Below are positions 26,839 through 35,241 of a stretch of 64,000 nucleotides of DNA, one piece after another. Under the pieces are notes generated by a model. The model did no database searches and had not been told where the DNA came from. It worked only from the letters and a program-made list of their open reading frames with translations. The translations under genes were made by a program, and so were the position numbers. Numbering within the stretch: the stretch's first letter is position 1; every line of letters begins with the position of its first letter. Source of the DNA: Yoonia maritima (GTDB taxonomy: Bacteria; Pseudomonadota; Alphaproteobacteria; Rhodobacterales; Rhodobacteraceae); assembly GCF_002933395.1 (NCBI RefSeq), contig NZ_PKFN01000010.1, forward strand, positions 186,001 to 250,000, in the 5' to 3' direction.

Positions 26839-29799
26839 ATGGTCCGCAAAAAGAAAATTGCCATAATCGGCGGCGGCGTCGGCGCAATTACATCTGCGTA
26901 TGCGATTACACAGCTACCCAATTGGCAAGATGAATACGACATCACACTTTATCAACTTGGATGGCGTCTTGGTGGCAAAGGCGCAAGTGGCCGCAATATG
27001 GATCACGCGGCACGTATCGAAGAACACGGACTACATATCTGGGCTGGTTTCTATGAAAACGGCTTTAGACTGATGCGCGATTGCTATGACCAGCTAAACA
27101 GTACCGGACTACGCAGCCCTGACGCCCCTTTGGGAACAATCGAAAAAGCCTTTACCGGTCTTAACCGTTTTTTACTGGCCGAAGAAATTGAAACAGATGG
27201 CAAGAAAACAATCCATCCATGGTTAATTGAATTCGAACCCAATGGGCAAACGCCAGGGACCGGTGGGGTTCTTCCCACACCTTTTTCTTACTTTCAGGAA
27301 TTACTGGAATCGGTTGTCAATTTCATTGAAAAGATTCTCGAGGAAATTGAAAAAGGTAAATCATACGTCACGCCCGACCGCTTCAACCCCGCGCTAAAAC
27401 GCAAAGGCATGACCACACAGCAACGTTCGCCGCTGCATCAGATGCGCGACTACGCGCATTCAATGCCAAAGAACGCCAAACAGCACACGCAAAGCGATTT
27501 GATGGTGCTTGCCGATATGGCACGCCATGCACAGAACTGGCTCGCAACTGACAAAGACATCAACGGCGTTTTGTCCGACGAGGCCCGCCGCTTTAAATAC
27601 ATCATTGATCTGTCGCTCGCTTTTTTTCGTGGCACAATCGACAACGGTCTATTTTTGCATGGCTTCGATGCGATCGACGATCACGAAATTAGCCAATGGT
27701 TGCTTGACTATGGTGCAAGCGATGAAGCGGTCTATTCAGCTGTTTTTCGTGGCTGCTATGATTACGTGTTCGGCTACCCGGGAGGTATGACGGACCACCG
27801 AAGCGTTGGTGCAGGCACCGCAATCCGGGGTTTGCTACGTCTCGCGTTCAGTTACAAAGGATCGTTGTTTTACAAAATGATGGCTGGGATGGGGGACACG
27901 ATCTTTGGTCCTTACTATCAGATACTCAAACATCGCGGCGTAAAATTCAAATTCTTCAATGCGGCGACTCATCTGGCACTGGACGACAGCAAATCATGCG
28001 TCGACAGAATAGATATGGTCGAACAGGCCGTGGTCAACAGCGGCGACTATGACCCATTTGTTCCGGTTAAGGGCTTGCCTTGTTGGCCATCGAAACCGTT
28101 ATGGGGACAGCTTAAGAATGGTGCTGAATTGGAAGCATCTGGTATCGATTTCGAATGCGAAAAAGAACCACCAACAGGTACGCCTTACAGCCTGAAACGC
28201 GGCACAGATTTCGACGAAGTCATTCTTGGCGCGTCATTAGGTTCGCTCCCCTATATGGCGTCCGAACTTATCGCGGCCAGCAACCGTTGGAAAATGATGT
28301 TGGATAAGGTGCAAACCGTCGCGACGCAGGCCGCACAGTTTTGGGTCGACAATACCGCTGCTGAAATGGGTTGGAACGATGTCGTCGCCAAACACAATAT
28401 CGGTGGTATTCCTGCAGATCTAAAAACCGTCATTACCAGCTTTATTGAACCACTTGATACTTGGGCCGATATGTCAGACCTGATTGGCCGCGAAGACTGG
28501 ACTGCGCCCGGTCCTGCGTCGATCGCGTATTTCTGTAGCCCTGCAAAAAATGCGGGCGTTGACCCCATCCCATTCGAAGATCGTGTAATGGATTGGGCCA
28601 ACAACGCCCTACTTCAAATGTGGCCGAAGGCAGAAAAGAATGGCAAATTTGATCTAGACCTACTGCATTCTGAAAAAGCCGACACCGGCCCCGGTAAATT
28701 CAAGTCACAGTATTTTCGTCAAAACTTTTATGGGTCTGAACGGTATGTGTTATCAGTCCCCGGCAGCGTGCAGTATCGCCTACCTCCGGATGGTACCGGG
28801 TTTGAAAACCTTTATGTCGCGGGCGATTGGACACGTTGCGGTATTAACGCTGGCTGCGTTGAAGCCGCGACAATCTCTGGTCTAGCGGCAGCGCGTGGTC
28901 TTACCGGCGCGGATATCGAAATTGTCGGCGAAGGTGATCTTATCATTGATAATGGCCCTGGTGACGCGACCCGACTTGCCAGCCCATACGCCCAAAATGC
29001 GAACTGGCCGTTAACACCATTTTTTGGGGTCGGTGAATTGGATGGTTTCTTTAGCTTCCACGCCGTCGACGCAACTACACTTCAAAATACATTGCCCAAG
29101 GGCATGACATTGCACCCCCAAGCCACCACCCCCGAAGGAACACATCCTATTTCCATCCTTGCCAATCAGCAAATTGGTGTGCGGCCGACAATCCTGCCTC
29201 GCCTACTTGGTTTTCGAAATTACAACGAGGCGATTATCGCAATCAATGACGTTCAAGTTGAAGGTCACGATGGTGTCTTTGCATATCTTCCCAACCTTTA
29301 CCTGAATAGCAATCTGCCGCGGCTCGCCGGAGTGTGGTTTTACGGTTACAATAAAAAACTTGGTAAACTCAGCATGGGCAACGACCATTACACGGTTGCA
29401 ACCGAACAAGGATCGCCAATTTGGTCGGCAAGATATGCCCAACGCGACATGCCATGTCCGTTAACTAACTACGGCGCGCTTGGCGATGTGGCCCGCCGCG
29501 TCAATCAGGTCGTAGTAACCCTAAATAAATGGGGAAAATGGCAATTTTCAAACCTCGATTTTGGCTTAACATCCGCCCAAGCGGCTGGTGTACATGCCCA
29601 AGTCGACGTTCAAAATGCACAACTTGCTAACCTTCCGGCGGGAAAAATGATCTCGCAACCGCTTCAGATAAATGCAGGAGATAACGGCGCGCAATCTGCG
29701 TTGCCCGGCGCATTCCGCATATGGACCAGTTGGACGCTGTCAAACCCATTCGACAGCGGGCGCATTGCACGCTTGGAAGCGGCAAGAAACCGCCTATAG
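26839..29799 (+). CDS. Flavoprotein amine-oxidase/desaturase-like domain fused to acetoacetate-decarboxylase-like domain
   Basis: A 986-aa protein. Residues ~1–690 form an FAD oxidoreductase of the amine oxidase/carotenoid desaturase kind: IAIIGGGVGAITSAY (GxGxxG at 11–16 region), RLGGKGASGRN and EEHGLHIWAGFYENGF, and the late FAD motif NLYVAGDWTRCGINAGCVEA at 657–676. Residues ~715–986 look like an acetoacetate decarboxylase fold: FAYLPNLYLNS followed by GYNKKLGKLSM, equivalent to the GFPKK motif whose Lys forms the Schiff base; here Lys839 and Lys840. No signal peptide. Start ATG 26839 has a CCGGAG site. Reaction unknown; oxidation followed by decarboxylation or retro-aldol-like chemistry is an inference. 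Confidence 0.85.
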   Translation: MVRKKKIAIIGGGVGAITSAYAITQLPNWQDEYDITLYQLGWRLGGKGASGRNMDHAARIEEHGLHIWAGFYENGFRLMRDCYDQLNSTGLRSPDAPLGTIEKAFTGLNRFLLAEEIETDGKKTIHPWLIEFEPNGQTPGTGGVLPTPFSYFQELLESVVNFIEKILEEIEKGKSYVTPDRFNPALKRKGMTTQQRSPLHQMRDYAHSMPKNAKQHTQSDLMVLADMARHAQNWLATDKDINGVLSDEARRFKYIIDLSLAFFRGTIDNGLFLHGFDAIDDHEISQWLLDYGASDEAVYSAVFRGCYDYVFGYPGGMTDHRSVGAGTAIRGLLRLAFSYKGSLFYKMMAGMGDTIFGPYYQILKHRGVKFKFFNAATHLALDDSKSCVDRIDMVEQAVVNSGDYDPFVPVKGLPCWPSKPLWGQLKNGAELEASGIDFECEKEPPTGTPYSLKRGTDFDEVILGASLGSLPYMASELIAASNRWKMMLDKVQTVATQAAQFWVDNTAAEMGWNDVVAKHNIGGIPADLKTVITSFIEPLDTWADMSDLIGREDWTAPGPASIAYFCSPAKNAGVDPIPFEDRVMDWANNALLQMWPKAEKNGKFDLDLLHSEKADTGPGKFKSQYFRQNFYGSERYVLSVPGSVQYRLPPDGTGFENLYVAGDWTRCGINAGCVEAATISGLAAARGLTGADIEIVGEGDLIIDNGPGDATRLASPYAQNANWPLTPFFGVGELDGFFSFHAVDATTLQNTLPKGMTLHPQATTPEGTHPISILANQQIGVRPTILPRLLGFRNYNEAIIAINDVQVEGHDGVFAYLPNLYLNSNLPRLAGVWFYGYNKKLGKLSMGNDHYTVATEQGSPIWSARYAQRDMPCPLTNYGALGDVARRVNQVVVTLNKWGKWQFSNLDFGLTSAQAAGVHAQVDVQNAQLANLPAGKMISQPLQINAGDNGAQSALPGAFRIWTSWTLSNPFDSGRIARLEAARNRL

Positions 29800-29826
29800 T
29801 AACTTCCGTGGGCACGGGAGCGCGGC

Positions 29827-32820
29827 ATGAACCACTCGGAACGACCCCCTGCTTCGGTTGGCAAGGGCGAACGAAAACAAGTCACTGCGGTGTTTATTGA
29901 CGTCGTAGGCTTTAGTGACATCGCAAGCACTGCCGACGCCGAAGATCTCGAACAATGGCTTGAAGAATTTTATGCTCAATCGCGATCTATCGTCGAAGAA
30001 CACGGTGGCGAAGTAACCGAATACTTAGGCGATGGCGTTGTCGCTCTTTTCGGTCTCGAACATGCCGACGAACTTACGGCATCAAAGGCAGTAAACGCTG
30101 CACTTGCCGCAGTCAAAACTATTGATGCCGAATATAGGGACGGTGGTGACATCCAGCTACGTGCAGGCGTCGCCACTGGCGAAGTTGCAGTACGCCGTCG
30201 AAACGCTGGCAACCTGCCGCGCGCGACCGGTATGGTCACCACGCTCGCCCAACGTATCCAAGAACGTGCAGCCCCTAGCAGTGTCATGATTGCCCAAAGT
30301 ACAAAGGATCTCCTTCGGGGAATCTTTGTCGTAAAGGCTATTCCGGACCAAAGGCTAAAGGGGTTTTCCGAAACCCAAACGCTTTACCAACCGACAGTGG
30401 CAATCGCGCGACCCGATAATCAACTGCAGCCATTTTTTGTCGGCCGTACAAATGAACTTAGCCGCATCGCAAACAGCAACCAACCGAGCCTTGTCATTGG
30501 CCCAGCGGGTATCGGGAAAACCTCACTTTGCCGCCATGTCGCACAATCCGCATCGCGCATTGCAACATTTAACGCAAACGGGGTGCATACGCGCGCCAGC
30601 TATCAGCCCTTCAAAGATTGGATTACAATACAAACGGGCAAATCCCTGCCCGAACTTTCAGATATTCAACGGTGCTTTGGCCCCTTTGGGCTATCTACCG
30701 ATGCGCAACGCGCCTTAGCGCTGGTGCTAGGGCTTTCGGATGGGCAGCGATTGCTGGCAGAAAAATCTAGTGTCGCACTGAAAGCACTTATTGAAGATTC
30801 AATTTGGCAGGCGATCCAAGTCATCCAACCGGACGGCATCTTAGTCTTTGAAGACTTACACTGGCTAGACAACGCGAGCTTTGGCGTTCTCGTCAACATT
30901 TTGCAAAGCGCCGAAGTGGGCCAGTACCAAATTTTGATGACAAGCCGAGAAGACACAAAGATCGGCAAATACCTAGACAATTTACCGATATCCTTGATCC
31001 CGCTAGATGCGTTGGATCACGTCGAAGCCTCAAATATGCTTGATGCGCTCGCCACGGGGAAAACGCAGGCAAAAAATCGCGAAGCCTTGATCGAAAAAGC
31101 AGCTGGGGTTCCGCTGTTTTTAGAACAGCTCTTTCAACGATCCTTGTCAAACGATGACCAAGGCATTCCAGGATCGTTGATGGATCTTCTTGGCAGTCAA
31201 ATCGACGCAACAGGTACGTCAAAGCCAGTGCTGCAATGCGCGTCTGTCATTGGGCGTAGTTTTAACATCGAAATGCTGCGTACAATCGCCAAAGATCACG
31301 AACCTCTAAAACCGCATTTATCAAGGGCCTGCGCGCGCGGGGTGCTAACAGAACAATCGGACGACAGCTGGACGTTTTCGCATGCTTTATTGCATCAAGC
31401 GGCCTACCACGGTTTACTGCGCCGTACGCGCGTTGATCTTCACAGCCAAATTGCATCACATCTGCAAGAAAACCATGCTGACGCTGTGCGACGGAACCCC
31501 GCAATCCTGACTGACCACCTCAGCCTTGCACAGCAACATGTGCCTGCAATTCAGAACTATCTTACTGTCAGTCAGTGGGCGTTGTTTCAGGGGGCATTCG
31601 AAGATGCCGAAGCACATATCCTTGCGGCAATTTCTTTGTGCTCTCAGGCGCCCATTGACGTCGATGTACATGATCTGAAAATTGCGTGCTATACAGCGCT
31701 TGCGTCAATCCGCGTCCAACTGGGCGGCTATATGACACCCACTGTAAAAGAAGCCTTTGAAGCAGTGTCGGAACTGGCATCCACACAACAAGGCTATTCC
31801 GCTGCGAACGGGCCAGCGTTTTGCGGTATGTTTTCTCACGCGATTATCTCAGGGGATCGAACCGGAGCAGATCAATTTTGCGAGCTACTTTTGGAAACCG
31901 CAGCACAGGTTCCGATATCCGAGACAAACGGAGAAGTACAACTCGCCGCACTCAACGTCGAAGCATGTTTGCATTGCTACAGCGGTAATTTCGAACGGCT
32001 GTTCGTCGAATTTGCCAAGCTGCGCGACTTATACGACATCAACAAACATGGTGCGATGATCACGCAATACGGTGTCGATCCATTTGCGGCGACGCAAATG
32101 TTTGACAGCGTTGGCCGTTCAATTGTTGGCGATACCCATTTAATTCATGATCTTGTTACGGAATCTGACGCCCATCAAGACCTGTTAAATATTCCCGTCA
32201 TGCTTCCATATTCGTTAATCTGGGGCTCTGTTCCGCTATTTTACGCTGGCGATGTCACAACGGCCGTAGCGCGAGTAAAGCAAGGGATTGAAGCCGCCCA
32301 CGAACAAGGTGCTGCATTTTGGCAGGTGACAGGTGCGGCGTGGCTGAACGTAATGGACCCGTCCCAAAGCAGCACCAAAGATGGCTTGGCCGCATTTGGT
32401 CAGGTGCTGAACACCCATGAAATGAGCGGCGCTCGGGTCGGCTTACCGTATTTCCGGTCACATTATGCGATGGCACTAGCACAGCAGGCTGAGGTCGACG
32501 CCGCACTGCAAGAATCGATTTCAGCCGTCATCGAAAATGAGGCTTCTGGCCTAAATTGCTGGCTAGCCGAGGTGTTACGGCTTCATGCACAGGTCTGCAT
32601 TAAGGCCGGGCAAACCGAAGCCGCAACCGCCGCCTTTGCGAAATCCGCTCATATTGCGACATCACAAAACGCGCGCTTATGGCTTATCCGCACACGTCTT
32701 GATCAAATCAAAGCTGGGTTCATTACAAAAACCGAATTAGCCCAAGCTGTCGAAATGTTTCATGCAAACGCAACGCCGCCAGAAATTATCGCGGCAAAAG
32801 AGATACTGGCAGGCATATGA
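29827..32820 (+). CDS. Class III nucleotidyl cyclase–AAA ATPase–TPR signalling protein
   Basis: A 997-aa multidomain protein resembling soluble adenylyl cyclases. Class III cyclase domain at residues ~17–190 with the two metal aspartates Asp25 (FIDVVGFSD) and Asp69 (EYLGDGVVALFG). AAA/STAND-type ATPase from about 210: Walker A GPAGIGKT at 225–232 and Walker B-like ILVFEDLHWLD at 339–349. A long helical, TPR-like tail fills 560–997. By eye, the transition-state Asn is Thr (MVTTLAQRIQ) and the adenine-selecting Lys is Glu65, so activity and product (cAMP or other) are uncertain. Its stop overlaps the Crp-family gene by 4 nt. Confidence 0.9.
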   Translation: MNHSERPPASVGKGERKQVTAVFIDVVGFSDIASTADAEDLEQWLEEFYAQSRSIVEEHGGEVTEYLGDGVVALFGLEHADELTASKAVNAALAAVKTIDAEYRDGGDIQLRAGVATGEVAVRRRNAGNLPRATGMVTTLAQRIQERAAPSSVMIAQSTKDLLRGIFVVKAIPDQRLKGFSETQTLYQPTVAIARPDNQLQPFFVGRTNELSRIANSNQPSLVIGPAGIGKTSLCRHVAQSASRIATFNANGVHTRASYQPFKDWITIQTGKSLPELSDIQRCFGPFGLSTDAQRALALVLGLSDGQRLLAEKSSVALKALIEDSIWQAIQVIQPDGILVFEDLHWLDNASFGVLVNILQSAEVGQYQILMTSREDTKIGKYLDNLPISLIPLDALDHVEASNMLDALATGKTQAKNREALIEKAAGVPLFLEQLFQRSLSNDDQGIPGSLMDLLGSQIDATGTSKPVLQCASVIGRSFNIEMLRTIAKDHEPLKPHLSRACARGVLTEQSDDSWTFSHALLHQAAYHGLLRRTRVDLHSQIASHLQENHADAVRRNPAILTDHLSLAQQHVPAIQNYLTVSQWALFQGAFEDAEAHILAAISLCSQAPIDVDVHDLKIACYTALASIRVQLGGYMTPTVKEAFEAVSELASTQQGYSAANGPAFCGMFSHAIISGDRTGADQFCELLLETAAQVPISETNGEVQLAALNVEACLHCYSGNFERLFVEFAKLRDLYDINKHGAMITQYGVDPFAATQMFDSVGRSIVGDTHLIHDLVTESDAHQDLLNIPVMLPYSLIWGSVPLFYAGDVTTAVARVKQGIEAAHEQGAAFWQVTGAAWLNVMDPSQSSTKDGLAAFGQVLNTHEMSGARVGLPYFRSHYAMALAQQAEVDAALQESISAVIENEASGLNCWLAEVLRLHAQVCIKAGQTEAATAAFAKSAHIATSQNARLWLIRTRLDQIKAGFITKTELAQAVEMFHANATPPEIIAAKEILAGI

Positions 32821-33497
32821 CCGTTGAAGAACTGCTTAGTTTTAATCTGCCGCTGTTTTCTGGAATAACCGCTGATGATTTGTCCGGAATTCCGATATCC
32901 GTAACTGAAAAAACTTTCAGCGATTGGCAGACGATTTTTGATCAAGATGACAGTTCTTACGATTTATACTTCTTGCTGAATGGATCATTGCTGGCTGTTT
33001 ACTGGACGACCGAAGGCCGCGAAATTGTGTTTTCACGTTTTCCAGTTGGCGCATATTTCGGAGAACTCGCGGCCCTAGATGGCAAAAGCCGATCACTTGC
33101 TGTTGTGTCGAAAACAGAGACAAGGGTGCTCATTCTAAAGCGTGAGTGTTTTCTACAGCTCTTTAATGAGGTCCCTAAAGTTCGCAGCAGGATCACCCAA
33201 CAGCTTGTGGAACGCATTCGGATTTTAACCGAACGTAACATGGAAATGACCACATTGTCTGTCGAACAACGTGTCGGCACCTATTTGTTCCGCTTGGCCG
33301 CAGAACACGGCAAATTAGCGGCAGGTGCGGTCATTGAAAATGCACCAACGCACGCTGAAATCGCCGGGACGATTGGCGCCAATCGCGAAATGGTTAGTCG
33401 ATCAATCAGCAAATTATCTAGACTGGGCGTGATCAAGTCATCGCGGCAAAGGATCGAAATTCTCGATCCTGAAGGATTATCCAAAGAACTTTCTTAA
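32817..33497 (+). CDS. Crp/Fnr-family transcription regulator
   Basis: A 226-aa regulator with an N-terminal cyclic-nucleotide-binding domain and C-terminal winged helix. The phosphate-binding cassette reads FGELAALDGKSRSLAVV: Glu83, Arg92 and Ser93 match the cAMP contacts of CRP. No N-terminal cysteine cluster as in FNR. The recognition helix ANREMVSRSISKL keeps Arg190, Glu191 and Arg195, the residues with which CRP reads TGTGA. It is coupled to the cyclase by ATGA (32817–32820), so the cyclase may make its ligand. Likely targets are the two boxes at 25062 and 25620. Confidence 0.93.
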   Translation: MTVEELLSFNLPLFSGITADDLSGIPISVTEKTFSDWQTIFDQDDSSYDLYFLLNGSLLAVYWTTEGREIVFSRFPVGAYFGELAALDGKSRSLAVVSKTETRVLILKRECFLQLFNEVPKVRSRITQQLVERIRILTERNMEMTTLSVEQRVGTYLFRLAAEHGKLAAGAVIENAPTHAEIAGTIGANREMVSRSISKLSRLGVIKSSRQRIEILDPEGLSKELS

Positions 33498-33499
33498 CG

Positions 33500-33513
33500 G
33501 TGCGTTAACGCAC
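33500..33513. promoter_or_regulatory. Perfect 14-bp palindrome GTGCGTTAACGCAC
   Basis: Starts 3 nt after the Crp-family stop codon. It may be a regulator site for the following small gene or a short hairpin end of the message; there is no T-run after it. Confidence 0.35.
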
Positions 33514-33573
33514 ACAAGATACAAGCCACAACTGGTAGGCAGAAGCCAATATATTAATGAACGAGTACGGATT

Positions 33574-33660
33574 ATGAGAATATTCAGCATGTTTGGGCCA
33601 GAAGGCGTTGTTGGGATGTTACTTGCGACTATTCTGATCTTGCAGCTCATTTTTGCCTAA
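33574..33660 (+). CDS. Putative 28-aa single-span membrane peptide
   Basis: ATG 33574 opens a 28-codon frame, MRIFSMFGPEGVVGML then LATILILQLIFA, almost wholly hydrophobic and able to form one membrane helix. A GGATT sequence lies 6 nt upstream, a modest ribosome site. It lies 77 bp after the Crp-family gene. Small single-span proteins of this kind are common and easily missed, but chance is not excluded. Confidence 0.4.
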   Translation: MRIFSMFGPEGVVGMLLATILILQLIFA

Positions 33661-33874
33661 AAAGAACAGTTTTAGTCACTATCAAAAAAACGCTTTGGCG
33701 AAGACCTACGTTTGAGCTACACAACCGTTAGACGACTACGAATCAAGGAGACTGCTTATGGAACGAAAGGATTTCATCCATCTCAGCTGGTAACCCAGCT
33801 AAGCAGCGCAGCTGTGCCATTGGCTCAGCGCATTTTTCTCCTAATACTTCAAAGATTTGTAGATCGGATAGCAC
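33661..33874. other. Intergenic stretch with mini-ORF
   Basis: 214 bp between the 28-aa ORF and the 105-aa ORF. It holds an 11-codon ORF with a strong ribosome site and a hairpin (33758–33800, listed apart). Frames in both strands through 33712–33970 look spurious. Confidence 0.4.
33758..33793 (+). CDS. 11-codon leader-like mini-ORF
   Basis: MERKDFIHLSW followed by stop. It is preceded by AAGGAG 8 nt before the ATG, one of the best ribosome sites in the window. The stop codon lies in the loop of a hairpin AGCTGG-TAAC-CCAGCT (33785–33800). No amino acid run typical of attenuators. It could be a leader peptide for the 105-aa ORF at 33875, or a remnant. Confidence 0.35.
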   Translation: MERKDFIHLSW

Positions 33875-34192
33875 ATGCATCCCCCGTTTTATGTCGTCGA
33901 CCACAAGGTCGGCCCTGAAATTCATAACGATTATTCTGAGCGGCCAGCGAAGCGGCGCACGCAACCACAACGGTTGCAGATTTCACCTGCAGCAAGCGGC
34001 TGGCCCCCTGTGCCTTTCCTCCCCGAGATTGACATAAATCCGCAGATGATCCGGCTCCCTAGTGGGATGTTAGTCGCGGCAAAGCCACGGCTGCAGCTTG
34101 TTCCACCTCCGCAACGTAGCTTGCGTCACGTTATTGGCCGCTGGTTAATCAGGATTGGCCAACGCATGATATTAGAAAACCGCCCCGGGTAA
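33875..34192 (+). CDS. Hypothetical 105-aa protein
   Basis: Starts at ATG 33875 after GGATAGC. Pro/Arg-rich N-terminal part (RTQPQRLQISPAASGWPP) and an amphipathic C-terminal helix RHVIGRWLIRIGQRMILENR typical of small roseobacter proteins. No family recognised. Its stop codon sits in a strong stem-loop (34180–34206). Reality is likely but not certain. Confidence 0.5.
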   Translation: MHPPFYVVDHKVGPEIHNDYSERPAKRRTQPQRLQISPAASGWPPVPFLPEIDINPQMIRLPSGMLVAAKPRLQLVPPPQRSLRHVIGRWLIRIGQRMILENRPG

Positions 34193-34206
34193 TTGACCCG
34201 GGGCGG
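34180..34206 (+). terminator. 11-bp perfect stem-loop spanning a stop codon
   Basis: CCGCCCCGGGT and ACCCGGGGCGG around AATTG. Very stable, but no T-run follows, so it may act as a 3'-end stabiliser or a weak terminator. It overlaps the TAA of the 105-aa ORF. Confidence 0.55.
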
Positions 34207-34248
34207 CCAGTGATTACATTGCACACGTCACAACCCAAAGGAATACCG

Positions 34249-35241
34249 ATGTTCTTTCGCTCTGCCGCGACCGTGATTTTTACAGCTCTCGGTTTTCCCG
34301 CCGCTGCCCTATGCGTCGGCGATAACTATCTAAATCAGCTCTCGGTCGAACAACATGCGCGGCTGGATGCCGCTGTTGCGGAAATTCCTTTTTCCCAAGG
34401 TTTGATTTGGGATGCCCATAAAGATGGCCATGACGTGAAAATCGTTGGCACGATGCACATCTACGATCCCCGCCTAGATGCATTATATGCAAAGCTGTCT
34501 GACGATGTCGTGAATGCCGACCTGATCCTTGTAGAAGCATCCCCTGAAGATCAGGCAGCCCTACAACAGCTTATGTCGACGGACCCCGGCCAGTTGTTCC
34601 TAACCGAAGGACCAACACTGCCAGAGCTTCTTGGTGATGAATCGTGGGAGTTACTATCGACTGCCGCCGCTGATCGAAACATTCCAAGCTTTATGATCGC
34701 TAAAATGCAGCCTTGGTATGCATCAATCGTTCTCGCCATACCCTCTTGCGCGATGGATGACATGATCGCAGGTAAACTTGGGCTGGATCACATGATCATG
34801 GGTGCCGCGACCGAAGCCAACATTCCAATACAATCACTGGAAGATTTTCAAACGATGTTCTCCATTTTTCAATCGGAGCCATTGGAAGAACAATTAGACA
34901 TTCTGCGCATGAGCCTGATGATGCCAGACGTGCAACAACAGGTGTTCGTCGGTATGCTTGACCGTTATTTTGCCGAAGACATCGGAACCTTGTGGCAAAT
35001 GTCGCGTATTGCGATGGACGATTTACCAGACATGGATACCGAAACCGCAACCCAGCTTTTTGACGAAACCCAAGAGGCAATGTTGGACGATCGCAACCGC
35101 AATTGGATTCCTGTGATTACCCAAGCTGCGGCCGAAAACGATAATATCGTTATCGCCGCTGGCGCCGCGCATTTGATCGGTGAAAACGGAATTCTTAGCC
35201 TATTACAGAACGAAGGCTGGACCATCACACGCGACGACTAA
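34249..35241 (+). CDS. TraB/GumN family protein, exported
   Basis: A 330-aa protein with signal-type N-terminus (AATVIFTALGFPAAALC). TraB/GumN core: VKIVGTMHIYDPRL, the ILVEASPED acidic stretch, DDRNRNWIPVI and the closing AAGAAHLIGENGILSLL; these two histidine-bearing GxxH stretches resemble the putative metalloprotease-like motifs of the family. ATG 34249 is chosen because AAAGGAAT precedes it and the signal peptide begins there. It overlaps the convergent DUF2161 gene by 4 bp. Confidence 0.9.
   Translation: MFFRSAATVIFTALGFPAAALCVGDNYLNQLSVEQHARLDAAVAEIPFSQGLIWDAHKDGHDVKIVGTMHIYDPRLDALYAKLSDDVVNADLILVEASPEDQAALQQLMSTDPGQLFLTEGPTLPELLGDESWELLSTAAADRNIPSFMIAKMQPWYASIVLAIPSCAMDDMIAGKLGLDHMIMGAATEANIPIQSLEDFQTMFSIFQSEPLEEQLDILRMSLMMPDVQQQVFVGMLDRYFAEDIGTLWQMSRIAMDDLPDMDTETATQLFDETQEAMLDDRNRNWIPVITQAAAENDNIVIAAGAAHLIGENGILSLLQNEGWTITRDD

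Noticed and set aside
33712..33970. Frames of 68 aa (plus) and 75 aa (minus)
   Set aside because: No conserved features, weak starts, and they overlap each other and the 105-aa ORF.
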